A DNA stretch of 64,000 bases from the NCBI GenBank assembly GCA_910574205.1, contig CAJSYJ010000002.1, forward strand, positions 186,001 through 250,000, given 5' to 3'. The notes beneath the pieces are model-generated. The model worked only from the letters and a program-made list of their open reading frames with translations, was not told where the DNA came from and made no database searches. This DNA comes from Bacteroidales bacterium. GTDB taxonomy: Bacteria > Bacteroidota > Bacteroidia > Bacteroidales > Rikenellaceae. A program made the translations under genes and the position numbers. Shown piece by piece: positions 38,602 to 46,096 of this stretch. Numbering within the stretch: the stretch's first letter is position 1; each line of letters opens with the position of its first letter.

Positions 38602-38630
38602 TATAATGACTTTACTAAACGAATGAAATT

Positions 38631-38990
38631 ATGACTACACAACCCATAATGATCGAGAACGGACGGGTATCTATCCGTCCCGCCACAAACAGAATATGGC
38701 TCACGCAAAGCCAGATCGCCGACTTGTTCGGAGTATTCACCGCAGCCGTAAATGCGAATATCAGAGCGATACGCAAAAGCGGCGTTTTGGATGAAGACCG
38801 TGTTTGCTGTTGTACCCGCTGTCGAGACGGCAACATCGTCGAACAGTATGGCCTCGAAATGGTTGCAGCATTGTCGTTCCGCCTCAAATCCGAAAATGCC
38901 GAAGTATTCAGACGATGGATCGTAGAACGAGCGACAACACCCACTATCGTCTGGAAGATATCGGCAAGTAACAACACCAAACCAAACTGA
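38631..38990 (+). CDS. RhuM-like short protein
   Basis: A 119-aa protein beginning 29 nt after the integrase. The segment RIWLTQSQIADLFGVFTAAVNANIRAI is the DNA-binding-like N-terminal motif of the RhuM/Fic-associated virulence family, followed by VEQYGLEMVAALSFRLKS. Full-length RhuM proteins are about 330 aa, so this is a short stand-alone form or a remnant whose end (after ~100) is unrelated. Function unknown; such genes are frequent beside integrases in Bacteroidales elements. Confidence 0.65.
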   Translation: MTTQPIMIENGRVSIRPATNRIWLTQSQIADLFGVFTAAVNANIRAIRKSGVLDEDRVCCCTRCRDGNIVEQYGLEMVAALSFRLKSENAEVFRRWIVERATTPTIVWKISASNNTKPN

Positions 38991-39042
38991 ATTTCAAACA
39001 AAAAAGCAATTCAACTGGTTTAATAAATTCTTGATTATTTTA

Positions 39043-39074
39043 TTTGCATAATTTATGTTGAATGATTATCTTTG
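39043..39074 (+). promoter_or_regulatory. Promoter of the AAA ATPase gene
   Basis: TTTG (39043-39046), a 20-nt spacer, then TATCTTTG (39067-39074). It implies translation starts at ATG 39091 and not at the upstream ATG 39055. Confidence 0.65.
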
Positions 39075-39090
39075 CAAAAACGGCAATTGT

Positions 39091-40245
39091 ATGGCAAAGG
39101 CAACGAATCCGTTCATCGTAACGGGAAAGATAGAACCGGAATATTTCTGCGACCGTGTGACGGAATCGGCACGGCTCGTCAAATCGGTTACCAATGGCAA
39201 TAATCTGGTAATCATATCGCCCCGACGAATGGGCAAAACGGGATTGATTCAATTCTGCTACGACAAACCCAAAATAGCCGACGAGTACTATACGTTTTTC
39301 ATCGACATCCTGCACACGTCGAGCCTGCGGGAGTTTACATATCTGTTAGGACGCGAGATATACGAAACCCTTCTGCCCCGCAGCCGAAAGATGGCCTCGC
39401 TGTTCATTCAGACCATTAAATCCATCAGCGGCAAATTCGGTTTCGACCCCATCACGGGCATGCCGACCTTTAACGTGGAGCTGGGCGATATCGACAGACC
39501 GGAATATACACTGGATGAAATTTTCCAGTACCTTGCCCATGCGGACAAGCCGTGTATCGTAGCTATTGACGAGTTTCAGCAAATCGCCAAGTATCCGGAG
39601 AAAAATATCGAGGCGCAATTGCGAACACATATTCAGAAGCTGAGCAACTGCAACTTCATCTTTGCTGGAAGCGAACGACATATGATGCAGGAGATGTTCA
39701 CATCGGCGGCACGCCCGTTCTACCACAGCGCGGATATGCTGGAACTGAAAGCGATCGCCCCAGAAATATACATTCCGTTCATAGTCGGACATTTTGAGAA
39801 ACGAAACCGACGCATTGCTCCCGATGATGTAGAACGGGTTTACAACCTGTTCAAGGGACATACTTACTACGTTCAGAAGACGTTCAACGAAGCATTTGCC
39901 GATACTCCCGAAAGCGAGGAGTGTACACTCGAAACTATACAAGCTGCTATCGACAACATGATTGCCTCGAACGATACGATTTTCCGCGAGATTCTATCGA
40001 ATATCCCAGAAAAACAGAAAGAGTTGCTTTATGCCATCGCCAAAGAGGGCGAAGCGGAACGGATTACTTCGGCAGCGTTCATCAAACGGCATAGCCTGAC
40101 TTCGGCGAGTTCCGTTCAGTCGGCAATGAAGAAACTGTTGGAAAAGGACATCATTACCGAAATCAACAAAGTATTTTCGGTGACGGACAGACTGTTCGCC
40201 ATGTGGATGAACCGAATGTATGGAGAGAATAAAAGGCTCTTATAA
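39091..40245 (+). CDS. AAA/STAND-like ATP-binding protein
   Basis: A 384-aa protein with an N-terminal ATPase domain: Walker A in SPRRMGKTGLIQ, Walker B in CIVAIDEFQQIAKYPEKN and a sensor-like NCNFIFAGSERHMM. The C-terminal ~120 residues look like winged helix (TSAAFIKRHSLTSASSVQSAMKKL). It resembles the archaeal-ATPase family common in Bacteroidales. The role is unknown; some relatives occur in defence islands, and here it sits directly upstream of CBASS. It has its own promoter and lower GC than the core. Confidence 0.8.
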   Translation: MAKATNPFIVTGKIEPEYFCDRVTESARLVKSVTNGNNLVIISPRRMGKTGLIQFCYDKPKIADEYYTFFIDILHTSSLREFTYLLGREIYETLLPRSRKMASLFIQTIKSISGKFGFDPITGMPTFNVELGDIDRPEYTLDEIFQYLAHADKPCIVAIDEFQQIAKYPEKNIEAQLRTHIQKLSNCNFIFAGSERHMMQEMFTSAARPFYHSADMLELKAIAPEIYIPFIVGHFEKRNRRIAPDDVERVYNLFKGHTYYVQKTFNEAFADTPESEECTLETIQAAIDNMIASNDTIFREILSNIPEKQKELLYAIAKEGEAERITSAAFIKRHSLTSASSVQSAMKKLLEKDIITEINKVFSVTDRLFAMWMNRMYGENKRLL

Positions 40246-40344
40246 AAAAATTATCAACCAGCAAGTAAAGTTACGGATCGAATATTACTATCATAATAAG
40301 CCCTATCACATTCTCGAAAAGAACATTGTTGCATATTTAATTAC

Positions 40345-40435
40345 TATATTTGGAAATTCGCGCTAAAACAGCATAAATTGTTAATAACTTTTTTGTTTTC
40401 AGGTATCTGCATGAAGTGGATAATACCTAACTTTG
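40345..40435 (+). promoter_or_regulatory. Promoter region of the CBASS operon
   Basis: Two -7 matches occur in the AT-rich 230-base gap: TATATTTG at 40345-40352 and TAACTTTG at 40428-40435. The second is 40 nt ahead of the cyclase start and is the likelier promoter, though its -33 box is weak. Confidence 0.5.
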
Positions 40436-40475
40436 CATAGTTTCTGATTTTTAAAATAAAAGAATTCCTTGAAAT

Positions 40476-41420
40476 ATGGCAAATACACATAATTTATTTA
40501 CTCAGTTCAATGGTGAGTTGCAGATTACTGCAAGTAAACGGGATCATTTGATGACCTCTCGTGACCATCTTCGGAGGACCATTAAAAAATATTTCGATGA
40601 AAATCATCCGAAATATAAGCCTTCATTTTATATACAAGGCTCATATAAAATGGGGACGACTATTCGAACGAAGGATGACACCTGCGATCTCGATGATGGC
40701 GTTTATTTCGAGAATAATCCGGAAGACGTCGATTGTAAAACTTTGCAAAGTTGGGTAAAAGATGCAGTTGATGGAATTACAGATTCGGCGGCTACCCACA
40801 AAAAGAAATGTATTACAGTCGATTACAAGGCTGGATATAATATAGATCTCCCTGTCTATCTTTTTGATCAAGACATAGAGTATCATCCCCAACTGGCAAT
40901 CAAAAATGAAGACTGGCGCCTTGATGATCCGAAAGAAATGGTGGAAGCATTCCAACAAGAGAAACGAGATAATCCCCAGCTTATTAAAATCGTCAGATAT
41001 TTGAAAGCATGGTGTGACCATAAGAGAGATAAAATGCCTTGCGGTTTGGCTATGACTATTCTTGCAATGAATAACCATGCACCACACGATCGTGACGATG
41101 TCTCTCTGAAAAATACGCTTATAGAGATTGAACGGATTTTAAAATATCGGTTTCAATGTATTGTTCCTGCGACACCGTATGATGATATTTTCGAAGCGTA
41201 TTCAGAAATTCGAAAAAACAACTTCATGAACAATCTTTCAGCATTTGTTGCAGACGCTAAAAAAGCTGTAGACGATGAAAAAAATAAACGGGCTGCAAGC
41301 CTGCTGTGGAGAAAGCATCTCGGAGATAGATTCCCGATAGGAGCAGATGAAGATGAAAAACAAGCTAGTGCAGACAAGATATCTCCGATTATAGGGAATT
41401 CGAAGCCATATGCAAAGTAG
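40476..41420 (+). CDS. CBASS CD-NTase cyclic-nucleotide synthase
   Basis: A 314-aa cGAS/DncV-like nucleotidyltransferase, the infection sensor of CBASS. The catalytic signature is IQGSYKMGTTIR with G55-S56 and the metal-binding DLDDGVYF (Asp71, Asp73); the third Asp is Asp123 in YNIDLPVYL. An OAS1-like C-terminal helical region follows (KIVRYLKAWCDH). The paired STING predicts a cyclic dinucleotide such as c-di-GMP, which bacterial STINGs are known to bind; clade is not assigned. It ends PYAK. The E2-like gene overlaps its last 11 bases. GC is far below that of the core genome. Confidence 0.93.
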   Translation: MANTHNLFTQFNGELQITASKRDHLMTSRDHLRRTIKKYFDENHPKYKPSFYIQGSYKMGTTIRTKDDTCDLDDGVYFENNPEDVDCKTLQSWVKDAVDGITDSAATHKKKCITVDYKAGYNIDLPVYLFDQDIEYHPQLAIKNEDWRLDDPKEMVEAFQQEKRDNPQLIKIVRYLKAWCDHKRDKMPCGLAMTILAMNNHAPHDRDDVSLKNTLIEIERILKYRFQCIVPATPYDDIFEAYSEIRKNNFMNNLSAFVADAKKAVDDEKNKRAASLLWRKHLGDRFPIGADEDEKQASADKISPIIGNSKPYAK

Positions 41421-42057
41421 TTATGCTCTGTTTGAAGAACAACTCACTATCGTATGCAACCAATATCGCCAGTTAAAAATAAAAGAGAGAAACGGAAAGA
41501 AGTATCTATGGGGAACTATCGACGTTCATGATGTAGACGGAAATCTCATACAACCTTTTTTCATCGAAATCCATTGTGGTGATAAATTCCCATATGGTTT
41601 TCCGCAATTATATGAAATTGGTAGCTATATTCCAAGATCGATTGATTGGCATAAATATCCTGATGATTTGTGCTGTGTGACTGTTGCTCCGATAGAAATA
41701 ATTATTTGTAAAAACGGGATAACACTTTGTTCATTCATTGAGAACCATGTAATCCCATATTTAGCGAATCAATATTATCGCAAAGAATTCGGAGCATATA
41801 AAGCTGAATACGCACATGGTCTTGAAGGTTTGTTTCAGGCGTATTGTGACATAATGAAAACCTCCGACACATCGCTTTGGAAACGATATATATTATGTGC
41901 GTTTGGAGCATATAAAGTCAATCTTTCCCGTAATGCAAATTGCTTTTGCGGCAGTGGAAAAAAATACAAACATTGTCATATGATTGTCTTCCAAGACTTG
42001 AAAAGTATAGGTAAAGAAAACTTATTGAACCATATGCAGATATTGAATATAAAATAG
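41410..42057 (+). CDS. CBASS E2-like protein with C-terminal SEC-C zinc motif
   Basis: A 215-aa protein. Residues ~1-125 resemble a ubiquitin-conjugating (E2) fold: FPYGFPQLYEIG corresponds to the E2 strand-turn, and HKYPDDLCCVTVAP has the His and catalytic-Cys layout (Cys88 or Cys89). Residues ~175-195 hold a SEC-C-type zinc motif, NCFCGSGKKYKHCH. No E1 or JAB protease gene accompanies it, as in short type II CBASS, where an E2 alone modifies or matures the cyclase. It overlaps the cyclase gene by 11 bp and ends 2 nt before the effector, so all three are translationally linked. Fold assignment rests on motifs only. Confidence 0.8.
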   Translation: MQSSYALFEEQLTIVCNQYRQLKIKERNGKKYLWGTIDVHDVDGNLIQPFFIEIHCGDKFPYGFPQLYEIGSYIPRSIDWHKYPDDLCCVTVAPIEIIICKNGITLCSFIENHVIPYLANQYYRKEFGAYKAEYAHGLEGLFQAYCDIMKTSDTSLWKRYILCAFGAYKVNLSRNANCFCGSGKKYKHCHMIVFQDLKSIGKENLLNHMQILNIK

Positions 42058-42059
42058 TA

Positions 42060-43076
42060 ATGAATAAAAAAACGGTATTTATAGGTTCATCGTCCGAAGC
42101 GTTGTCCATCGTAGATAAAGTAGAAGCATTATTGAGTGATTCGTATGAAATCATACGTTGGGACAAATCTTTTACACCCAATAAGAGTTCATTGGATTGT
42201 CTCATTGAAAATGCAATCAAGATAGACGAAGCTATTTTTATTGGAACAACCGATGATAAGGTGATTGCTGTCGATGAAAAAAGATTTGACCGTGAAGGCG
42301 AATTGCATAAGCATCGTGATAATGTTGTTTTTGAATTCGGTCTGTTTTTAGGGATGTTGGGCAGGAAAGATTGTATCTACCTAATAGATAATCGCAGCGA
42401 CATTATGACGGATTATAAAGGTATCACGACAATTTTTTTCGACAAGGATAGATTAGATGAATCATTATCCTCTGCAACTACTCAAATAAAGAAGTATTTT
42501 GAAGATTATTCCAATAGAGATATCAATCTATTCCCATCTACATTTTTGGCATCTGCTTATTTCGTAAACTTCATTCAACCGATTTTTAATCATTACTTAA
42601 ACAAAGGACATAAAATCGTTACAGATAAAGGTTCTTATAAAGAATGCGAAATAACAGTCGTATTACCAGATAAGATTACGGATGATTTAAATGCTCAATT
42701 CGAAAATCTAAAGTCGAAAGTTGACATCAGACAAGAAAAAATAGAGTACTTAGGACGGTCTCGGCAACTATCTGTAGATGTTTCATCTTCCGGAAATCAA
42801 ATTAAGATCGTCGATTTTCCAACAATATTGGTAAGTTTACATCATGCAATACACTCCATGCTACCTGATGAAATCAATAAACGGCAACCATGTTATGACC
42901 TTATTTTGGAAAGAGAAGTGAATCGGTTTGCGGAAGCACTGAAACTGTATATTCAAGAAACTCCGGAACATATACCTGTAATCATTAAAAAGGAAAATGA
43001 AATAATAGCAGATATTCCGGCAAAAAAGGAGAAAAAAATATTCGGTATTTCTTTTTTGAGGACATTGTCTAACTGA
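42060..43076 (+). CDS. TIR-STING fusion effector
   Basis: A 338-aa CBASS effector. Residues 1-~140 are a TIR-like domain (TVFIGSSSEALSIVDKVEAL; catalytic Glu92 in VVFEFGLFLGMLG) that should cleave NAD+. Residues ~158-320 are a bacterial STING domain: LASAYFVNFIQPIFNHYL matches the first STING helix, ITVVLPDKITDDLN the central strand, DIRQEKIEYLGRSR the lid region and VDFPTILVSLHHAI the YxxPTxL-like strand. No transmembrane segment is seen, as in known bacterial TIR-STINGs. Cyclic dinucleotide binding is expected to trigger filament formation and NAD+ loss, aborting phage infection. Confidence 0.92.
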   Translation: MNKKTVFIGSSSEALSIVDKVEALLSDSYEIIRWDKSFTPNKSSLDCLIENAIKIDEAIFIGTTDDKVIAVDEKRFDREGELHKHRDNVVFEFGLFLGMLGRKDCIYLIDNRSDIMTDYKGITTIFFDKDRLDESLSSATTQIKKYFEDYSNRDINLFPSTFLASAYFVNFIQPIFNHYLNKGHKIVTDKGSYKECEITVVLPDKITDDLNAQFENLKSKVDIRQEKIEYLGRSRQLSVDVSSSGNQIKIVDFPTILVSLHHAIHSMLPDEINKRQPCYDLILEREVNRFAEALKLYIQETPEHIPVIIKKENEIIADIPAKKEKKIFGISFLRTLSN

Positions 43077-43258
43077 ATCCTATCAGACATCATGACTGTT
43101 ATTAACAATCATTCCAGAATTATACAAATTTATTGATATGGTATTCGTGATTTAGAGACTTAAAAGAGTTTCATCTATTTTGCAATTTTATGATTGAAAA
43201 CTAAATCTACAAATTGCAAACAGCCCGAATTAGGTCCCTATCATGGATATAAAAAACA

Positions 43259-43283
43259 AAAGACGGCCGTATGAGCCGTCTTT
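43259..43283. terminator. Bidirectional terminator between CBASS and HTH genes
   Basis: A 9-bp stem (43259-43267 with 43275-43283) is followed by TTTT-rich sequence on the plus strand and TGTTTTTTAT on the minus strand. It separates the rightward effector gene from the leftward HTH pair. The remaining gap 43077-43258 is AT-rich and featureless. Confidence 0.75.
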
Positions 43284-43293
43284 CTTTTACCTA

Positions 43294-43605
43294 TCATACC
43301 AGATTCCGATTATCGAAAAGAGGTCGGTACGCCTTTTCCAACATCTGCTGAACATCGGATTCTTTGTAAAGAGCCTTGCCTGAAATCAGGTAATAAGGCA
43401 GTATGCCGGCACTTCGATAATCCTGTAATGTTCTGCGGCTGATTCTCAATACACGGGACAGTTCGCTGTCGGAAATGAACCGTTCGCCGTTGAACGTCCG
43501 TTTTATGCTTTTGCTCAACCTGTCGAGCACCTTGTCCGTATGCTCCAACCGTTGAAGAATATCCTTTATGCAGGGGTCTTGCTGCCCCATCAGATAGTTT
43601 CTCAT
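43294..43605 (-). CDS. HTH (excisionase/MerR-like) DNA-binding protein
   Basis: A 103-aa protein. A coiled-coil-like start (~10-35) leads to a winged helix-turn-helix, ISDSELSRVLRISRRTLQDYRSAGILPYY, ending with LYKESDVQQML. This family acts as regulators or recombination directionality factors in Bacteroidales elements. Its start overlaps the upstream partner's stop by 4 bp (ATGA). Confidence 0.85.
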   Translation of the reverse strand: MRNYLMGQQDPCIKDILQRLEHTDKVLDRLSKSIKRTFNGERFISDSELSRVLRISRRTLQDYRSAGILPYYLISGKALYKESDVQQMLEKAYRPLFDNRNLV

Positions 43606-43895
43606 TTCGTTCGATTTTGCTGATGATACGATGATTTCAGAAGGGCTTCGACATCTTCGGGCTTGTAGAAGATTTTGTGCTTGATGCAGCTATACGCCAG
43701 CAACCCCTTCTCTCGATAGGTTTGCAGGGTACGCAGGGATATTCCCAGTATCTCGCATACTTCCTGATTATCGAGCCATTTCTTCAACCCCAAGTCCTCT
43801 TGACTACGGCATAAGGCGACCGCTTTTTCTTCGACGGATTTTACCCATCGGATCATCTCGTCGAAGAGCCTTGTATCTATACTTACGATTTCCAT
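43602..43895 (-). CDS. HTH (excisionase/MerR-like) DNA-binding protein
   Basis: A 97-aa paralogue of the preceding type: EIVSIDTRLFDEMIRWVKSV, then KKWLDNQEVCEILGISLRTL and a basic tail. ATG 43895 is preferred over upstream starts because the preceding in-frame sequence is not protein-like. Pairs of this kind lie near integrases and control excision. Confidence 0.85.
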   Translation of the reverse strand: MEIVSIDTRLFDEMIRWVKSVEEKAVALCRSQEDLGLKKWLDNQEVCEILGISLRTLQTYREKGLLAYSCIKHKIFYKPEDVEALLKSSYHQQNRTK

Positions 43896-44365
43896 ATTAT
43901 GATTCGTTTTTGCTTCCCGGACGTTCAAATATAGCCAAACGAGTGTTCGTATCCTATGCGTCATCATGCTATGGACGCATGTGGCGTTGAAGTGGCCACG
44001 AGTGGCACAAACCCATATTCCCGGTCGTGCCGATATGGTACCGTGAACGTATCCATACCTGTTCACGGCATTGCTTTTTCTCTCCGAGCTTCTCTTCCAT
44101 AACCTTTTCCTCATCTTTTCGCCAGCCGGCGCAAGACCGGTATAGAGCGGATGAATCTGTTGCAGTAGCAAAGGTATTTCCGGGCTTTACGCTCGTGCAA
44201 GATCGAGCCGGCGGGCGGTTTTGCGGGAAATCTTCCTTGCGCCTTACGGACGAAGCGTATTTTCCGCAAAAATCTTGTCGTGAGCGAATCCCGAACCTTT
44301 GAAGCTACTGAAACAGATTCCATCCATACCGGCTCCGCTACGGCATAAAAAAAAAGTCAAAGGTT
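43896..44365. other. Regulatory intergenic region between HTH pair and mobilisation genes
   Basis: A 470-base divergent region without a gene. It has a minus-strand -7 element TACCTTTG (44169-44176) pointing at the HTH pair with a ~265-nt leader. It also has a 12-bp inverted repeat with one mismatch (44219-44230 with 44260-44271, 29-nt spacer). The repeat could be a recombination factor or nick site, but nothing proves an oriT. Confidence 0.4.
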
Positions 44366-44596
44366 ATGAGAAGCATAGAGAAAAATAAACGGAAACAGAA
44401 ATCCTCCAACCTTCCACTTGGCATAGGGTCGAGTTGGAGGACGTGGGTGCTGGTCGGCGCGGTGGCGTTGGGCTTCCTTTGGGTCGTTTTAGGCTTCGTA
44501 TTCTGTCGTAATATCCTGCTGGGTATTCTTCGGGGGCTGGTTTCTCTCGTGGCTCTCATCGGCTTTTTCCACTTCCTTTTTACTCGCATCTTCTAA
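44366..44596 (+). CDS. Small two-helix membrane protein
   Basis: A 76-aa protein with a basic Lys/Arg-rich start and two hydrophobic helices (~25-45, WVLVGAVALGFLWVVLGFVF; ~50-74). It starts 27 nt after a run of A and precedes the 334-aa gene by 11 nt. Similar tiny membrane proteins occur at the head of the PcfK/PcfJ module. Function unknown. Confidence 0.6.
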   Translation: MRSIEKNKRKQKSSNLPLGIGSSWRTWVLVGAVALGFLWVVLGFVFCRNILLGILRGLVSLVALIGFFHFLFTRIF

Positions 44597-44607
44597 CACT
44601 TACAGAC

Positions 44608-45612
44608 ATGGCAAAGTACATTTCATTATTCGGCGGCACGACGACGGACACGACCGTGCAGGTAGTCAAAGAGAACCAAATCGTCATCGGTTACGGGCCT
44701 TACATGGCGATGAACCGATATGTAGTCTACAAAGTGGAACACACCGACGACGGCTACATGTATCATCTGCTGAACCTCGACACGAAAAAGACAGACCGCA
44801 CGGACATTCTGCAACCTCTTTCCCGCAAGCACGGTATCGGCCGATACTACGACGACGTGAACCCTCAGTTTATGGACGCTTTCGAGGTGGCATTACTCGT
44901 AGAGAAGGCGGAGAAGCAAGCCGCTGAAGAAGCACGACAGGCCGAGCAGGAGCGGCAGCGTGTGGAGTGCGTCAAGGCTGTCGGGCGCGAACGCTTCGCC
45001 GCACTCCTGCCCCCGACGGCAAAGGCCGTCATCGTCGCGGAACTCCGTCAGGACGAGAGCGACCACATGACGGGCTACTTCGCCTATCGTACCGTCCGCA
45101 CCGTCATCTTGGGGTTCTCCTCGCATACGCGGGACTTGTTTTCCGAAATGCGGAAACATGCGTCCAACTTCCACGAAACGGCCTATCTGGCCGAGCCGTG
45201 CGAGGAGTACGAACACCGCGAGAAATACTCGATGGGCGCGGGCTACTACCTCGGGCAAAGCAAATACTACGGTTGGATTATCCACAAGTCGCCAATATAC
45301 AACCGCGAACGGACAATCGAGGATTTCGCCTACATCGCAGGCGACGAAGCCAATATCCGCCTGTCGAACGCGACTGCGGAGCGGTCGGACAAGCGTCCCG
45401 AAACGGTCGTGCAGGATGATTTCGTCATCGTGGACTACTCCGACAAGGCGATTGCCGTATTCGGCGATACGAAGCCTATCAAAACGGAGTTATCCGCCCT
45501 CGGCGGACGCTTCAACAGCCGACTGACCCACGAGGGGAAGAAGACGGCGGGCTGGATATTTCAAAAGAGCAAGGAGGGACAAGTGCGCCGACTTATCGGC
45601 ATGAACGAATAG
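44608..45612 (+). CDS. Conserved element protein of unknown function
   Basis: A 334-aa soluble protein. Residues 1-~95 are beta-rich (YISLFGGTTTDTTVQVVKE), then a Glu/Ala/Gln coiled-coil segment (~95-120) and a central mixed domain. The C-terminal ~60-residue module, DYSDKAIAVFGDTKPIKTEL followed by LGGRFN and GWIFQKS, recurs at the ends of different Bacteroidales mobile-element and phage proteins, from memory. No catalytic motif is recognised. It heads the rightward PcfK-PcfJ-DUF3873 operon. Confidence 0.7.
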   Translation: MAKYISLFGGTTTDTTVQVVKENQIVIGYGPYMAMNRYVVYKVEHTDDGYMYHLLNLDTKKTDRTDILQPLSRKHGIGRYYDDVNPQFMDAFEVALLVEKAEKQAAEEARQAEQERQRVECVKAVGRERFAALLPPTAKAVIVAELRQDESDHMTGYFAYRTVRTVILGFSSHTRDLFSEMRKHASNFHETAYLAEPCEEYEHREKYSMGAGYYLGQSKYYGWIIHKSPIYNRERTIEDFAYIAGDEANIRLSNATAERSDKRPETVVQDDFVIVDYSDKAIAVFGDTKPIKTELSALGGRFNSRLTHEGKKTAGWIFQKSKEGQVRRLIGMNE

Positions 45613-45656
45613 ATGTTGAACAAGGGGCGGGAAACCGCCCCGCAAAAGAGACGACT

Positions 45657-46079
45657 ATGGCACGAGAGAATAAAGCAACTGACTATTTCAAGCAGACTAT
45701 CCGCACCTATTTGGAGCAGCGGGCGGAGACCGACGAACTTTTCGCCGAGCGTTACGCCGACCCGCAGAAGAACATCGACGACTGCACTACCTACATTCTG
45801 AACCAAGTGCAGGCGAGCGGCTGCCACGGCTTCGCGGACGAGGAAATCTACGCTATGGCACTCCACTACTACGACGAACCCGACATCGAGGTCGGCAAGT
45901 CCATCGACTGCCGCGTGGTAGTCAATCACACCATCGAACTGACCGAGGAGGAGAAACAGCAGGCACGCCGCGATGCCATGAAGCGCGCCGAGCAGGAAGC
46001 CTATGCAAAACTTACCCAGCGCAAGCCCGTCGCCAAGAAGCAGACCGGCGCAGACAAGCAGATGAACCTATTATTCTAA
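45657..46079 (+). CDS. PcfK-like protein
   Basis: A 140-aa protein matching the PcfK family of conjugative elements: KATDYFKQTIRTYLEQRA, DCTTYILNQVQASG and DEEIYAMALHYYDEP, then a Lys/Glu/Ala-rich tail. PcfK genes sit next to PcfJ in plasmids and ICEs; the molecular role is unknown. It lies 44 nt after the 334-aa gene and 17 nt before PcfJ. Confidence 0.88.
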   Translation: MARENKATDYFKQTIRTYLEQRAETDELFAERYADPQKNIDDCTTYILNQVQASGCHGFADEEIYAMALHYYDEPDIEVGKSIDCRVVVNHTIELTEEEKQQARRDAMKRAEQEAYAKLTQRKPVAKKQTGADKQMNLLF

Positions 46080-46096
46080 TTCAAAAGCAGAACACC

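Noticed and set aside
40246..40475. Reverse transcriptase/retron RNA or other RNA partner of CBASS
   Set aside because: The AT-rich leader holds two promoter boxes but no reverse transcriptase gene or stable structure could be recognised.
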